DNA of 34,132 nucleotides from Paenibacillus terrae (GCF_005217525.1 NZ_PNXQ01000012.1:548080-582211), one strand, 5' to 3'; counted from the stretch's first letter, positions 25,026 to 32,551 are shown. Made by a program: numbers and translations. Notes: generated from the letters alone by a model not told the origin.

Positions 25026-25871
25026 ATGAAAAGTATTAAATTGTTATCTGTTTTGACTCTTGGTATCTCAGTTTCGTTATTTAGCACTGTTGTAGCATCT
25101 GCATCACCCATTGTTAATTATTCCAAATTACAAAACTATGATGTTGCCGAAAAAAAACAAGATTTATCAAAAGAAGAGATACTAAAAAGTATGCCTGATT
25201 ATAATCCGAAGCTTGAGGCAGAGTATAAATTTAATTACGATAACCTTAAAGATTTGGAGAAAGAAGCAAAAGAGTCGCCTGAACCTCCCACTCTTGAAGA
25301 GATGAAATCAGTAACTTCTTCAACTTATAACAATTTAACGCTCCAAGGAGGGCCTTTAGTAGAGTTGGCAAGAACAGAAATAAAATTGCAATTGATTTCA
25401 CCTATGGAGGTTTATGGTTTAAATTATTCAGCAAACATGCTAAACTGGTCTTTACAAGATAATCCGGGAACATACACTAGATTGAGTAATTCGGGTTTTT
25501 CTACTGATTTGAAAAATACTGTGAAGATACAGAATATTTTAGATGCTTTTAAAACCAAACTTTCCTCGGTTAGTGGAACTTCATATAGTGTAAATAATAG
25601 TGTGGGGCTAACTACATCTAACTCCACTCAGGATTTCTATTTAGCGCTACATAATGTTAACTATGAAATTGCTGCAAACAAATCAAATGGTAGATGGGAT
25701 ATTCAGATGTATATAACTGATAATTACGATTTTGCTTATCAAAACATTACTAGTGCTAGTGGTTTTAAATCTGCTTTTGTTAGAATAGTTAATAATTATG
25801 CTCAATATTACCAAACTTATGGTGCTATTGTGCCCTATAATGTTAGAATATTCATAAACGACTCTAAATAA
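25026..25871 (+). CDS. Secreted protein, possible antibacterial toxin
   Basis: A 281-residue protein with a clear Sec signal peptide (KLLSVLTLGISVSLFSTVVA, cleavage near SASA/SAS). A charged linker rich in K and E follows to about residue 95, then a C-terminal domain with alternating beta-like stretches and WDIQMYITDNYDF. Start ATG 25026 follows TTGGAGG; the earlier GTG lacks a site. It has its own promoter and is followed 44 nt later by a four-helix membrane protein, the usual layout of an exported toxin and its immunity protein. The DNYD word recalls colicin M-like enzymes, but the following His-Arg is missing. Toxin function is inference. Confidence 0.6.
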   Translation: MKSIKLLSVLTLGISVSLFSTVVASASPIVNYSKLQNYDVAEKKQDLSKEEILKSMPDYNPKLEAEYKFNYDNLKDLEKEAKESPEPPTLEEMKSVTSSTYNNLTLQGGPLVELARTEIKLQLISPMEVYGLNYSANMLNWSLQDNPGTYTRLSNSGFSTDLKNTVKIQNILDAFKTKLSSVSGTSYSVNNSVGLTTSNSTQDFYLALHNVNYEIAANKSNGRWDIQMYITDNYDFAYQNITSASGFKSAFVRIVNNYAQYYQTYGAIVPYNVRIFINDSK

Positions 25872-25915
25872 CTGGAAAATTATAAAAAAGTAAAAGAGGA
25901 GGTAAAGAATAGGAT

Positions 25916-26341
25916 ATGTTTAAAAAAATTATGTTCTTTACCTTTTCACTTATCGTTTCCTTAGTTTCCTGTTATAGTCTTGTGCAATTTTGGCTTTGGG
26001 ATGCTACCCAACACGAAAGCGATTATAGTGAATTAGAGAATGGTTTAGCTATTTTTGCTGTTGGACTCATATTTTCCTTTATATTGTTAGTATTTCATAT
26101 AGTGTTCCATATAAATGTTTTTATAAAGTATATACACAAGAGTGAAAAACCTTTAATTGTTAAAAATATATTTTTTAGCGAAAATAAACTAGGGGTTTTA
26201 GTGCGTTGTATACTTTTGGGGATTCTTATATTAGGGTACGTTTTGTTGAGAGATATCCCGCTCAATATTTTGATTGTATTTAGTCTAACCTACATTTGTT
26301 ATAGTGTGTGGGTATTACAAATTAGAGAAGAAAAAAGATGA
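25916..26341 (+). CDS. Four-helix membrane protein, possible immunity protein
   Basis: A 141-residue protein with hydrophobic segments at about residues 5-28, 42-66, 90-110 and 114-133. It has no signal cleavage site and no known domain. The ribosome site is AGAGGAGG, and it is co-transcribed with the secreted protein and closed by the terminator at 26361. Small polytopic membrane proteins in this position commonly protect the producer from its own secreted toxin. That role is inferred from context only. Confidence 0.6.
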   Translation: MFKKIMFFTFSLIVSLVSCYSLVQFWLWDATQHESDYSELENGLAIFAVGLIFSFILLVFHIVFHINVFIKYIHKSEKPLIVKNIFFSENKLGVLVRCILLGILILGYVLLRDIPLNILIVFSLTYICYSVWVLQIREEKR

Positions 26342-26360
26342 GTTTTAAATAAAATTTTCG

Positions 26361-26394
26361 CTCCTAAATACTATTTAGTATTTAGGAGTTTTTT
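26361..26394 (+). terminator. Terminator of the secreted/membrane protein pair
   Basis: Perfect 11-bp stem CTCCTAAATAC / GTATTTAGGAG with loop TATTTA and T6. Confidence 0.93.
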
Positions 26395-26513
26395 AATTAA
26401 TAGCACTCTCCTGTTCCTATAAACTGTATAAGTTTAAATTACAGCGTTATTACGTATTAACTTTAATTTGCATTCAACGTAAAATTTCGTTCAATCGGTG
26501 TACACGACAAATA

Positions 26514-26537
26514 AGCCTAGATAGAATCACCTAGGCT
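26514..26537 (-). terminator. Terminator of the XRE repressor gene
   Basis: Perfect stem AGCCTAG / CTAGGCT about 30 nt after the minus-strand stop, followed on that strand by a modest T-rich tail (TTATTTGT). Confidence 0.6.
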
Positions 26538-26565
26538 CTTTGCTGTGTTTATGAACGATGTGATT

Positions 26566-26988
26566 TCAAACCTCTTCAAGTCTTGATTCAACAATGCTCA
26601 ATCTATCCTCATTTTTTTGTACTCGTTCTCCCAAATCATTAATCTTTTTTGTTAGCAAAATCACTTGTTCAGGAGTTGCTACTTCATATGATAAATGCAA
26701 TTGTTCCTGACTGGTGCTTTTCATTTCTTCTCCTGTGTATTCTTCTCCTCTTGCCAGCCAATCAATAGACACCCTTAAACAATCGCTTATCGCCATGACA
26801 ACATCTATAGAGGGGCGTTGTTTATTGTTTTCTATATATGAAATCGAAGTTCCAGTGTAGTTTTTGTAACTAATCACTTGTCCGTCTTCATCATATAGAG
26901 GTATTCTAATCTTTTCAGCTAGTTCATTTATTTTCATACCGCGCTTAAGTCTCATTTCCTTAATTCTTTCTCCTAATGAATCGTGCAT
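26566..26988 (-). CDS. XRE-family repressor with C-terminal coiled coil
   Basis: A 140-residue regulator. The HTH spans about residues 6-65 (RIKEMRLKRGMKINELAEKI; TGTSISYIENNKQRPS; SIDWLARGEE) and includes an insert (YDEDGQVISYKNY) before the recognition helix. The tail KKINDLGERVQKNEDRLSIVE is a coiled coil for dimerisation. Its GAGGATAAAAGT-ATG start faces the divergent operon at 27196. The shared spacer is full of TATACTTTA repeats, its probable operators. It most likely controls the operon of the accessory element, as CI/ImmR-type proteins do. Confidence 0.85.
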   Translation of the reverse strand: MHDSLGERIKEMRLKRGMKINELAEKIRIPLYDEDGQVISYKNYTGTSISYIENNKQRPSIDVVMAISDCLRVSIDWLARGEEYTGEEMKSTSQEQLHLSYEVATPEQVILLTKKINDLGERVQKNEDRLSIVESRLEEV

Positions 26989-27066
26989 ACTTTTATCCTC
27001 GCTTTGTATGAAGTAGGTAACTTAAATTCCACAATTATATTATCAGTATATAGCTTTTTTGATAAT

Positions 27067-27180
27067 AAGTATACTTTATGTTCTAACTAAAACTAGTTTA
27101 TTAAAGTATATCTTGACATTTTTATAGGTATAGTTTATATTTTTCGTAAGAAATACTTTAATTAATGAATTATACTTTAA
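27067..27180. promoter_or_regulatory. Operator region with repeated TATACTTTA half-sites
   Basis: The palindrome AAGTATACTT (27067-27076) is followed by TTAAAGTATA (27101-27110), AATACTTTA (near 27152) and TATACTTTAA (27171-27180); a separate palindrome AAACTAGTTT is at 27090-27099. The sites surround and overlap the promoter at 27113-27141 and lie next to the XRE gene, as expected for its operators. Confidence 0.6.
27113..27141 (+). promoter_or_regulatory. Strong promoter of the accessory operon
   Basis: Perfect -35 TTGACA (27113-27118), 17-bp spacer, -10 TATATT (27136-27141). Confidence 0.85.
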
Positions 27181-27195
27181 AGGAGAGAAGACCTA

Positions 27196-27846
27196 ATGTC
27201 CAAAAAAACCAACAAGCAAGCCATCATCGACATTGTACGAATGAATCAAATTTGGGAATCAGAAGGGGAAGCTACTGAAAAGGAACTGCACTATTACCAC
27301 ATAACAGACGCTTTAAATCGCAAATGGCAAACTATTGGTCTGAATGTCTCAGACGCAATTCAAGTGTTTGAGCAAGGCAATGACGACAACTGGACTCGTA
27401 TTATTGCGCCAGCACATTACAATCCAAATATAAGCGTCAATGATCTAATCAGTATGCTTAATATCTCTCCTGAAGCAACAGGAATTCGCAATGATATGCA
27501 AATCATCCTGAACACTGTTGAGAGAAGAAATTCCTTCATTAGCAGAATCATCAACGTTAATCCTGAAAGCACATTTCTTTTACTCCACCAAATGAAGGAA
27601 GAATATTTACAGCATAGCCAACTTACAGACGAACAGTTCATTCAATTGTACGCTGTAAATCCCGTGGAAGCATTGTCCATGTATTTCTTGCAGCCTATTG
27701 ATATCATCGCATATTGGGAATGGGCTAACGCTAACGGTACTGCTGAAAAGGCTATCCAGTACAAACGTGAGGATCCATTGTTGCCCTTTATTCAGGCTAT
27801 TGAACGTTCAGAGGATGAAGCTATGGATATGGCTTCTGGCTGCTAA
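27196..27846 (+). CDS. Hypothetical protein, first gene of the accessory operon
   Basis: A 216-residue soluble protein, ATG behind AAAGGAGAG. It is mainly helical, with many Asn/Ile/Gln and two stretches that read like short repeated helices (ATGIRNDMQIILNTVERRNS; LSMYFLQPIDIIAYWEWANA). I recognise no domain. It is expressed from a near-consensus promoter controlled by the divergent XRE gene, so it is probably an early or maintenance gene of the element. Confidence 0.65.
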   Translation: MSKKTNKQAIIDIVRMNQIWESEGEATEKELHYYHITDALNRKWQTIGLNVSDAIQVFEQGNDDNWTRIIAPAHYNPNISVNDLISMLNISPEATGIRNDMQIILNTVERRNSFISRIINVNPESTFLLLHQMKEEYLQHSQLTDEQFIQLYAVNPVEALSMYFLQPIDIIAYWEWANANGTAEKAIQYKREDPLLPFIQAIERSEDEAMDMASGC

Positions 27847-27889
27847 TCTGTCACATGACACAATTATAAAACGAATGGGGAAGATACAT

Positions 27890-28339
27890 ATGACAATCGC
27901 ACTGAGAAAACTGCAACCAACTCAATCCACCACTAACAACAGTGAGGTGTCTGCCATGAACATTGCATTTGAACAACTGTTGATCGAATTTGAAATCAAG
28001 CCTACAGCCGTTATCTTTATCGACCTAATGAAGTTTCATCTGAAAACTGTTGAACGTATGAATGAATTTGCTAATCGGATGCTGAACGAAGATTCGCCTT
28101 TCTCCTTGATCGTGAAAATGTGGAAAGAAGATGTGGACGCACATAGTTATACTGACAAAGCTGACTTTGTATACGACTATTACCGCGACAAGAAAGCTGC
28201 ATTTGAACGACTCTTTCAAGAACCAGCACATGACTGGAAGATGGATAGATACGAAACCGATGATCCTGAACGTATTTATGACACATATCTTGAACAAGGC
28301 AAATACAGTCACATGACGGAAGTCGCAATGTTCGCTTAA
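27890..28339 (+). CDS. Hypothetical protein, second gene of the accessory operon
   Basis: A 149-residue protein from ATG 27890 behind GGGGAAG; the frame is open upstream but that part overlaps the preceding gene. It is acidic and aromatic-rich (VIFIDLMKFHLKTVERMNEF; DKADFVYDYYRDKKAAFERL). No family is recognised. It lies 43 nt after the first gene. Confidence 0.6.
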   Translation: MTIALRKLQPTQSTTNNSEVSAMNIAFEQLLIEFEIKPTAVIFIDLMKFHLKTVERMNEFANRMLNEDSPFSLIVKMWKEDVDAHSYTDKADFVYDYYRDKKAAFERLFQEPAHDWKMDRYETDDPERIYDTYLEQGKYSHMTEVAMFA

Positions 28340-28603
28340 TCCAATAATACATAACAGGATGGAGACAACCACATAATTACTTACAGAATAATCTGTCCTG
28401 TTATTTCGTGTAACAGCATATTAATGACATTAAGTAGGCTTCAATAACCTTTTTAGGGCTTTTAACAGCTATGGCAATCAAATGTAAAAGAGTCATTTTA
28501 TCATCATAATCAACACTGTATCGTAACGAGCCGCACTTACTGTAACTATGATTTAGATAACCGCAAATATAAGTGAGTTATAACATAGAAGGGAAGCGAG
28601 AGC
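28340..28603. other. Intergenic with a possible structured element
   Basis: A 9-bp stem ATAACAGGA (28351-28359) / TCCTGTTAT (28396-28404) encloses ACAGA-ATAA-TCTGT, two overlapping alternative hairpins just after the preceding stop. A T tract is weak, so it could be a poor terminator or an RNA processing site. The rest shows nothing recognisable. Confidence 0.4.
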
Positions 28604-28930
28604 ATGACACAACTACCATTTCCCATAGCACAACGTATGGAGCTTGAACGAAAGCATTTTCCCAACGGTGTCAACGCTGCTCAAATTGCAATGCTAAACA
28701 ACATAGAAAAACGCCTTGCTGAAGCGTACAAGGCTGGCTATGAGCAATCATCTATATTTGGTTTCCATGAATGGTCGAACAATACTGCAATGGGCTATGC
28801 AATCATGGCAATGGAAAGGTTAGATTTTGAATATGTACAGATAAAACGTGTCATAAAATCAATGTATCGTGTATTTGATGGAATAAGTATTGAACAGGCA
28901 AGGCAGCACTACAATGAGTCGACATTTTAA
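28604..28930 (+). CDS. Hypothetical protein
   Basis: A 108-residue protein with ATG after GGGAAGCGAGAG. It is helical, with a conserved-looking centre (FGFHEWSNNTAMGYAIMAMERL) and a helical end (YVQIKRVIKSMYRVFDGI). No signal peptide or family is recognised. It is the first of three short genes ending at the terminator at 29301. Confidence 0.6.
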   Translation: MTQLPFPIAQRMELERKHFPNGVNAAQIAMLNNIEKRLAEAYKAGYEQSSIFGFHEWSNNTAMGYAIMAMERLDFEYVQIKRVIKSMYRVFDGISIEQARQHYNESTF

Positions 28931-28992
28931 GTCGTAAATCAACGCCTGTAACTTTTATATAACTATCATTCTAAAATAAAGGAGCAATCAAC

Positions 28993-29100
28993 ATGTACAA
29001 ATGTGGACGACTTATTAAAGGGAAGCTTTTTCTACAGACTTGGGATGGTCAATTGATCAACCTCAAAACACTGGTTCAAGCCAGCAGAAAGGCTATGTAA
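28993..29100 (+). CDS. 35-residue hypothetical peptide
   Basis: A small gene with a good ribosome site (AAAGGAG, 8 nt before ATG). The peptide is basic (MYKCGRLIKGKLFLQTWDGQ and so on) without a membrane helix. The next gene begins one base after its stop, which suggests coupling. Confidence 0.5.
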   Translation: MYKCGRLIKGKLFLQTWDGQLINLKTLVQASRKAM

Positions 29101-29101
29101 C

Positions 29102-29257
29102 ATGAATATGGAATGGTTGAACTCAATGTATAGACAGTTGGTAAAAGAGGCAGCAGGGAAGAATATAGAGCTTGAGAGAAGGCTGGAGATTAGGAAGGAA
29201 TTGAGTATGATTAGACGCATTAAGAGGAATACCAAGGAAGAGAGAATGTGCATGTAA
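29102..29257 (+). CDS. 51-residue basic helical peptide
   Basis: From ATG 29102, one base after the previous stop. Highly charged and helical (NIELERRLEIRKELSMIRRI, then KRNTKEERMCM), perhaps nucleic-acid binding. AAAGG lies 9 nt upstream. It is closed by the terminator at 29301. No family is recognised. Confidence 0.5.
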   Translation: MNMEWLNSMYRQLVKEAAGKNIELERRLEIRKELSMIRRIKRNTKEERMCM

Positions 29258-29300
29258 AGTCATGGAGGGTCAAAATTAGCCCCCCCCTTGATTATGAAAT

Positions 29301-29328
29301 AAGCGCCTAGCGATAGGGGCTTTTTTTG
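29301..29328 (+). terminator. Terminator of the small-gene cluster
   Basis: AAGC-CCTA / TAGG-GCTT stem with one G/G mismatch, loop GCGA and T7. Confidence 0.75.
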
Positions 29329-29423
29329 TTACCAATATTATAGGTTGTTGCTGATAAAAAGATGATGATATATAATTAAACATAAATAGATATTTTTACA
29401 ATATTACTAAGGGAGTTGGATTA

Positions 29424-29648
29424 ATGAACAGAAGAGCAGCAGGAGTTTCATTTTGTTTTATAGCAACTATACTCTATGTATCTAGGTATTTTATTGTAAC
29501 AAATGGTGTAGTAAACTATGCTGATGCACCATTGTATATAGCATTGAATAGGTTAAATGGACATGATGTTCTGCTTGTACTCAGCATAATAGCTTTAATT
29601 ATAGGAGTAACTTACATCATTATTGAGGAAGTTAGAAAAGGAAAGTAA
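29424..29648 (+). CDS. Small two-helix membrane protein
   Basis: A 74-residue protein with hydrophobic stretches at about residues 6-27 and 48-68 and a basic end (EEVRKGK). The ribosome site is AAGGGAG. It converges with the next membrane-protein gene. Unknown function. Confidence 0.55.
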   Translation: MNRRAAGVSFCFIATILYVSRYFIVTNGVVNYADAPLYIALNRLNGHDVLLVLSIIALIIGVTYIIIEEVRKGK

Positions 29649-29684
29649 AGTACTCAATCGTCAAGAAGATAGTAGAAATCAGAG

Positions 29685-29993
29685 CTATGATCTCTTAACT
29701 TTTCTGCCAACTAATCGTCTAAGAAAATCAATGATTAGTCCTGTCAGAAAGAAAGAGATAAAATGGATGATATAGGTGGGAAACTGAACTTTAATAGTTA
29801 CACTGTCGATTGCTAATTTTGCACTATCAAAGTCAAAAATCCAGTGTCGAAATGGCTCAGTATATACAATAGAATTTAGAAGTGGATTCAATCCGATAAG
29901 GAGGACATTTTTATCATCATTTCCCAAATAGTTATTCAAGCATATTAAAATGCTTATTACTGAAAACCAAAACGTGGCTTTCTTATAAGGCAT
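29685..29993 (-). CDS. Small membrane protein
   Basis: A 102-residue protein from ATG 29993, which follows GGGGAGGAGTG; the frame is open a little further but without a site. Hydrophobic segments are at about residues 6-24 and 76-95, with a basic end (RRLVGRKVKRS). It is a convergent partner of the gene at 29424, from which it is separated by 36 nt. Unknown function. Confidence 0.55.
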   Translation of the reverse strand: MPYKKATFWFSVISILICLNNYLGNDDKNVLLIGLNPLLNSIVYTEPFRHWIFDFDSAKLAIDSVTIKVQFPTYIIHFISFFLTGLIIDFLRRLVGRKVKRS

Positions 29994-30143
29994 AAGCAAC
30001 ACTCCTCCCCAATTTTTTCTTTTATATTGTATCATATCCCTTTGAGTGATTTCATTTTACATAAAACAGCAACAAAGTTCATTATAGAAGAATATATATA
30101 ATAGCTTTTGTCTTATTAGCATATTGAAGAGGATGATATAAAA

Positions 30144-30617
30144 ATGAATCCAAACCAGCTTCACACAATGACCTACACACTAAACAGCGGTATTAAAGGA
30201 AGTATTAACCTGTCCACTAAACAAATACAGGGATGGATAGAATCATATCGTGTAGGAAGTAAATATGTAACCACAGTAGGCAAAGAACATTTTGGATTAA
30301 ATCCTGAGCTTGTAGCAGACTTTAAGGTACATAATGAATTTTCTGAGCAAAGGGAACATGTGACAGCAATACAACCTACAGCAGCAAGCAAGGCCAATGA
30401 GCAGCTAGCAGACGCATACAGTCAGCATAAGACATTGATTCAGGTAGAGTGTAAATGTGGAGCTTCCTATATAGAGGAATCAGCATACAAACGTAGCAAA
30501 TGGGGCTGTAAAGAGTGTGGTGAAATTGTGTTTCTGGATAGCAAGAAGGGGATGGTGGAAACATTAAAAGGTAAGGCTTGGTATATGACCAATAGGTATT
30601 TTGTTGAGAGAGGTTGA
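30144..30617 (+). CDS. Hypothetical protein with C-terminal zinc ribbon
   Basis: A 157-residue protein. The N-terminal part (residues 1-70) holds GIKGSINLSTKQIQGWIESY, and the C-terminal part has VECKCGASY and WGCKECGEIVFLD, two CxC/CxxC pairs about 25 residues apart that form a probable zinc ribbon. Possibly nucleic-acid binding. A ribosome site (AGAGGATG) precedes the ATG. It is the last complete gene before the repeat-rich region. Confidence 0.6.
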   Translation: MNPNQLHTMTYTLNSGIKGSINLSTKQIQGWIESYRVGSKYVTTVGKEHFGLNPELVADFKVHNEFSEQREHVTAIQPTAASKANEQLADAYSQHKTLIQVECKCGASYIEESAYKRSKWGCKECGEIVFLDSKKGMVETLKGKAWYMTNRYFVERG

Positions 30618-30696
30618 GGCTTCTTTCATTTTGAAATAAACCTCTACATGCAATGGATCACGGCTTTTTGCAACTTGCCAAAACCCACAATAGGCT

Positions 30697-30966
30697 TTTG
30701 ACGAACTGTCAAATCCCTTGATATTACCGGGTTTAACGTAGTGTTAAACGGTTGGACACAGCGTCCAACTTTGGGGTGTCACCTCATGTCACCAAGTGAC
30801 ACGATTAGTTTGGGACATCCCAAAATAGGGGTTCCAACTTTAGATGTGGTATCTGCAATAATATAGACAATCTATATTCGGATGTAACGAATCCCGACAA
30901 CTGAATTGGACTCATTGACATTTTAAATGTCGCGTTCCACGACAATAGAACTGACGGTAATTTACC
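30697..30966. repeat. Array of eight or nine short perfect palindromes
   Basis: Successive inverted repeats: TTTGAC-GAACT-GTCAAA (30697-30713), GTTTAAC-GTAGT-GTTAAAC (30731-30749), GTTGGAC-ACAGC-GTCCAAC (30751-30769), GGTGTCA-CCTCA-TGTCACC with one mismatch (30775-30793) overlapping TGTCAC-CAA-GTGACA (30787-30801), TTTGGGA-CA-TCCCAAA (30809-30824), AATATAGA-CAA-TCTATATT (30860-30878), GACATTT-T-AAATGTC (30917-30931) and GGTAA-T-TTACC (30956-30966). No T runs follow them, so they are not ordinary terminators. Confidence 0.85.
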
Positions 30967-31300
30967 TTCGAGCCTTCTAAGCTTAACTTAGTAGCCCAAT
31001 ACTGGAATCAATTCAATAATTAGATTGTTCAGGACGAAGTTTTGTCCTCCCTACGTGTCTTACCAAACTTGATGAGTCCTAAGTTTAACTTAGTGCTGAC
31101 CAAAATAATTTTGCTCACCAATTTCATTTTCAATATCAGCTTGAGTTTTTGCCAAAGCAAAATTATTTTGGTTTGCCTCTTTGTCATTGGATAGTAATTA
31201 TTTTCTATCCTCTTATCATACTGATTGTCCGATTATTAAATATTGAATCAATTTTAGTATAAGACTGGGCTACTAAGTTAAGCTTAAAAGGCTCAAAGGT
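30964..31300. repeat. 337-bp inverted-repeat structure with nested palindromes
   Basis: The outer arms 30964-30998 and 31266-31300 are reverse complements over about 35 bp (28 of 29 in the core that contains TAAGCTTAACTTAGTAGCCC), with weaker similarity continuing inward for about 20 bp more. Inside lie AGGAC...GTCCT (31031-31048), CTAAGTT-T-AACTTAG (31079-31093) and the 17-bp pair at 31099/31156. It could be a small non-autonomous element (MITE-like) or a structured origin or RNA. Confidence 0.75.
31099..31172. repeat. Perfect 17-bp inverted repeat with 40-nt loop
   Basis: ACCAAAATAATTTTGCT (31099-31115) and its exact reverse complement (31156-31172). Each arm is itself nearly palindromic (CAAAAT-A-ATTTTG), so arms can fold alone or together. 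Confidence 0.85.
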
Positions 31301-31313
31301 GAAATGGTTTTGA

Positions 31314-31328
31314 GTACCACTATGGTAC
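31314..31328. repeat. Palindrome GTACCA-CTA-TGGTAC
   Basis: A perfect 6-bp inverted repeat with a 3-nt centre, just outside the large inverted-repeat structure. Confidence 0.7.
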
Positions 31329-31366
31329 GGGAGAATATTCGGCCAATATATGAGGAACAAAACTAG

Positions 31367-31747
31367 GTTAAACCGAGTTACAAGCAAATAGCTGGTCAAT
31401 CAGTATTTGAAATTGGACGACGATTAAAACATGTGAAAGAGAATGACTTGGTACATGGTGAATGGTCACGTTGGTGTGCTGATGAGATAAGGATGACACG
31501 TCAACAGGCAGACAAATTCATCGTAGTTTTCGACGAGTTAGGAATAGATGACAATCCGAATTGTCAAATTGGAGTAACTAGATTATACGAAATAGCGCTG
31601 CTGCCACCAGAAGATCGGGAACGAGAGCATACGTTGAAATCAGGTGAACGGAAGACAGTGAATGAAATGACTGTGAGGGAGGTTAGATTTGAGTTTCTTC
31701 TATTATATATAATTGTACTCTTCTGTCTTTGGGACATCTTGTCCTAG
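31367..31747 (+). pseudogene. DUF3102-like gene fragment
   Basis: The open frame runs from just after an in-frame TAG (31364-31366). It reads YKQIAGQSVFEIGRRLKHVK, ENDLVHGEWSRWCADEIRM, then RLYEIALLPPEDREREHTLK and GERKTVNEMTVREVR, the pattern of DUF3102 proteins of Firmicute plasmids and phages. No start codon or ribosome site precedes the conserved N-terminus; a GTG at 31433 would lose the IAGQS...GRR motif. After EVR the frame runs into a hydrophobic tail (FEFLLLYIIVLFCLWDILS) foreign to the family. So both ends are broken. The function of DUF3102 is not established. Confidence 0.65.
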
Positions 31748-31817
31748 AGATGGCATACATATATGAATTGAGTAAGCCTATTAGAGTGAAAATTGATGAA
31801 AATATGTCATCTACTCC

Positions 31818-32210
31818 GCGATTCTTGTTACGATTCACGATACGTGTTTGCTGTGCGTGAAAGTATAGATAAATAATGGATTTTGCGAATTTTAGTTTTT
31901 TACAATTTAATTAATAAAAATTAAATAATTCCTTGATCCATCAAGCTTTTTTGAATATTTTTCTCCGATAACTACGATTGAAACCACGATGCAAAGCAAT
32001 TCTTTATAAATCCCTTTATTTATCTATTCTTTTGCTATTTTCTCGATACAGCCACGATACAAATATATTCAGGTACGATTTTGGTTCAAACACGTCCAAA
32101 AGCTATATAGAATAAGTGTTTTATGAACATATGATCAAGTTTAACGATTGAGTTTCGATACGGGTGTCGATGAAGGTTGTCCTCTACAGTGTCTCCAAAG
32201 TTGGCGATAC
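31818..32210 (+). repeat. Thirteen same-strand CGAT heptamers (iteron-like)
   Basis: NCGATNN heptamers, mostly ACGATAC, TCGATAC, ACGATTG or ACGATTC, start at 31818, 31830, 31837; 31965, 31974, 31986; 32043, 32054, 32075; 32144, 32155, 32167; and 32204. Within each triplet most starts are 9-12 or 21 nt apart, about one or two helical turns. I saw none in the reverse orientation there. The arrangement resembles plasmid iterons or a multi-site operator. Confidence 0.6.
31932..31952 (+). terminator. Possible short terminator
   Basis: CTTGAT-CC-ATCAAG followed by CTTTTTT. The 6-bp stem is short, so strength is uncertain. Confidence 0.4.
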
Positions 32211-32219
32211 CCTCATATG

Positions 32220-32236
32220 GTTGACACAGCGTCAAC
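32220..32236. repeat. Palindrome GTTGAC-ACAGC-GTCAAC
   Basis: Same centre ACAGC as the copy at 30751 but with a different stem (GTTGAC instead of GTTGGAC), still perfectly paired. Confidence 0.8.
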
Positions 32237-32293
32237 ATTGACTGTCTAACGTACAAATCACACGACTTTGATATTTTCTATGTTGTTCAATGG

Positions 32294-32312
32294 GTTTAAC
32301 GCTGCGTTAAAC
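32294..32312. repeat. Palindrome GTTTAAC-GCTGC-GTTAAAC
   Basis: Same stem as the copy at 30731 with a different 5-nt centre. Confidence 0.8.
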
Positions 32313-32424
32313 TTTTCTTGACTATATCAGTGTTAACCGTCCTGAATTTCAAGATGGTTATTTCTGCTGACCATTTTGTCCGGCAGAATGTTGTATAGTC
32401 AATAATTTTCATCAATTCTAGTAA

Positions 32425-32534
32425 TACCACATAACAACAATTATGTTGCAAAGTGAAAGAGATAACAGTATAATTAGACTATATAATGCAACATAATTTA
32501 TATAGAATCTACTTGAATTGAATGCAACATAATT
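32425..32534. promoter_or_regulatory. IRS-like recombination site of the tyrosine recombinase
   Basis: ACATAA (32430-32435) and TTATGT (32441-32446) form an inverted core around the 6-bp centre CAACAA. The right arm extends to AATTATGTTGCA (32439-32450). Two 14-bp direct repeats AATGCAACATAATT follow at 32485-32498 and 32521-32534 in the orientation of the left arm. This IR1-IR2-DR1-DR2 order directly before the recombinase gene is the organisation described for the internal recombination site of Tn4430. A TATAAT (32482-32487) overlaps DR1, so the recombinase may repress itself. Confidence 0.7.
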
Positions 32535-32551
32535 GTATGGGAGTGGTGAAG

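Larger units (their letters stand above)
30618..31366. other. Non-coding, palindrome-rich region
   Basis: No credible gene in about 750 bp. It is filled with short perfect inverted repeats and a large inverted-repeat structure, described separately. Confidence 0.6.
31748..32424. other. Non-coding region with iteron-like heptamers
   Basis: No gene seen. It contains an AT-rich stretch (31880-31930) with the inverted repeat ATTTAATT / AATTAAAT (31905-31926), the CGAT heptamers, two more of the 5-nt-centre palindromes, and a hairpin TTCTGC / GCAGAA with a 15-nt loop near 32361-32387. Confidence 0.6.

Noticed and set aside
25026..25871. Colicin M-type enzyme
   Set aside because: Only a D-x-Y-D word is shared. 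The His-Arg that follows in colicin M is absent and the rest shows no resemblance I can see.
30697..30824. Tandem terminators
   Set aside because: None of these hairpins is followed by a T run, and no gene ends directly before most of them.
30697..31328. CRISPR array
   Set aside because: The repeats differ in sequence and length, are palindromes with short centres, and have no uniform spacers or cas genes.
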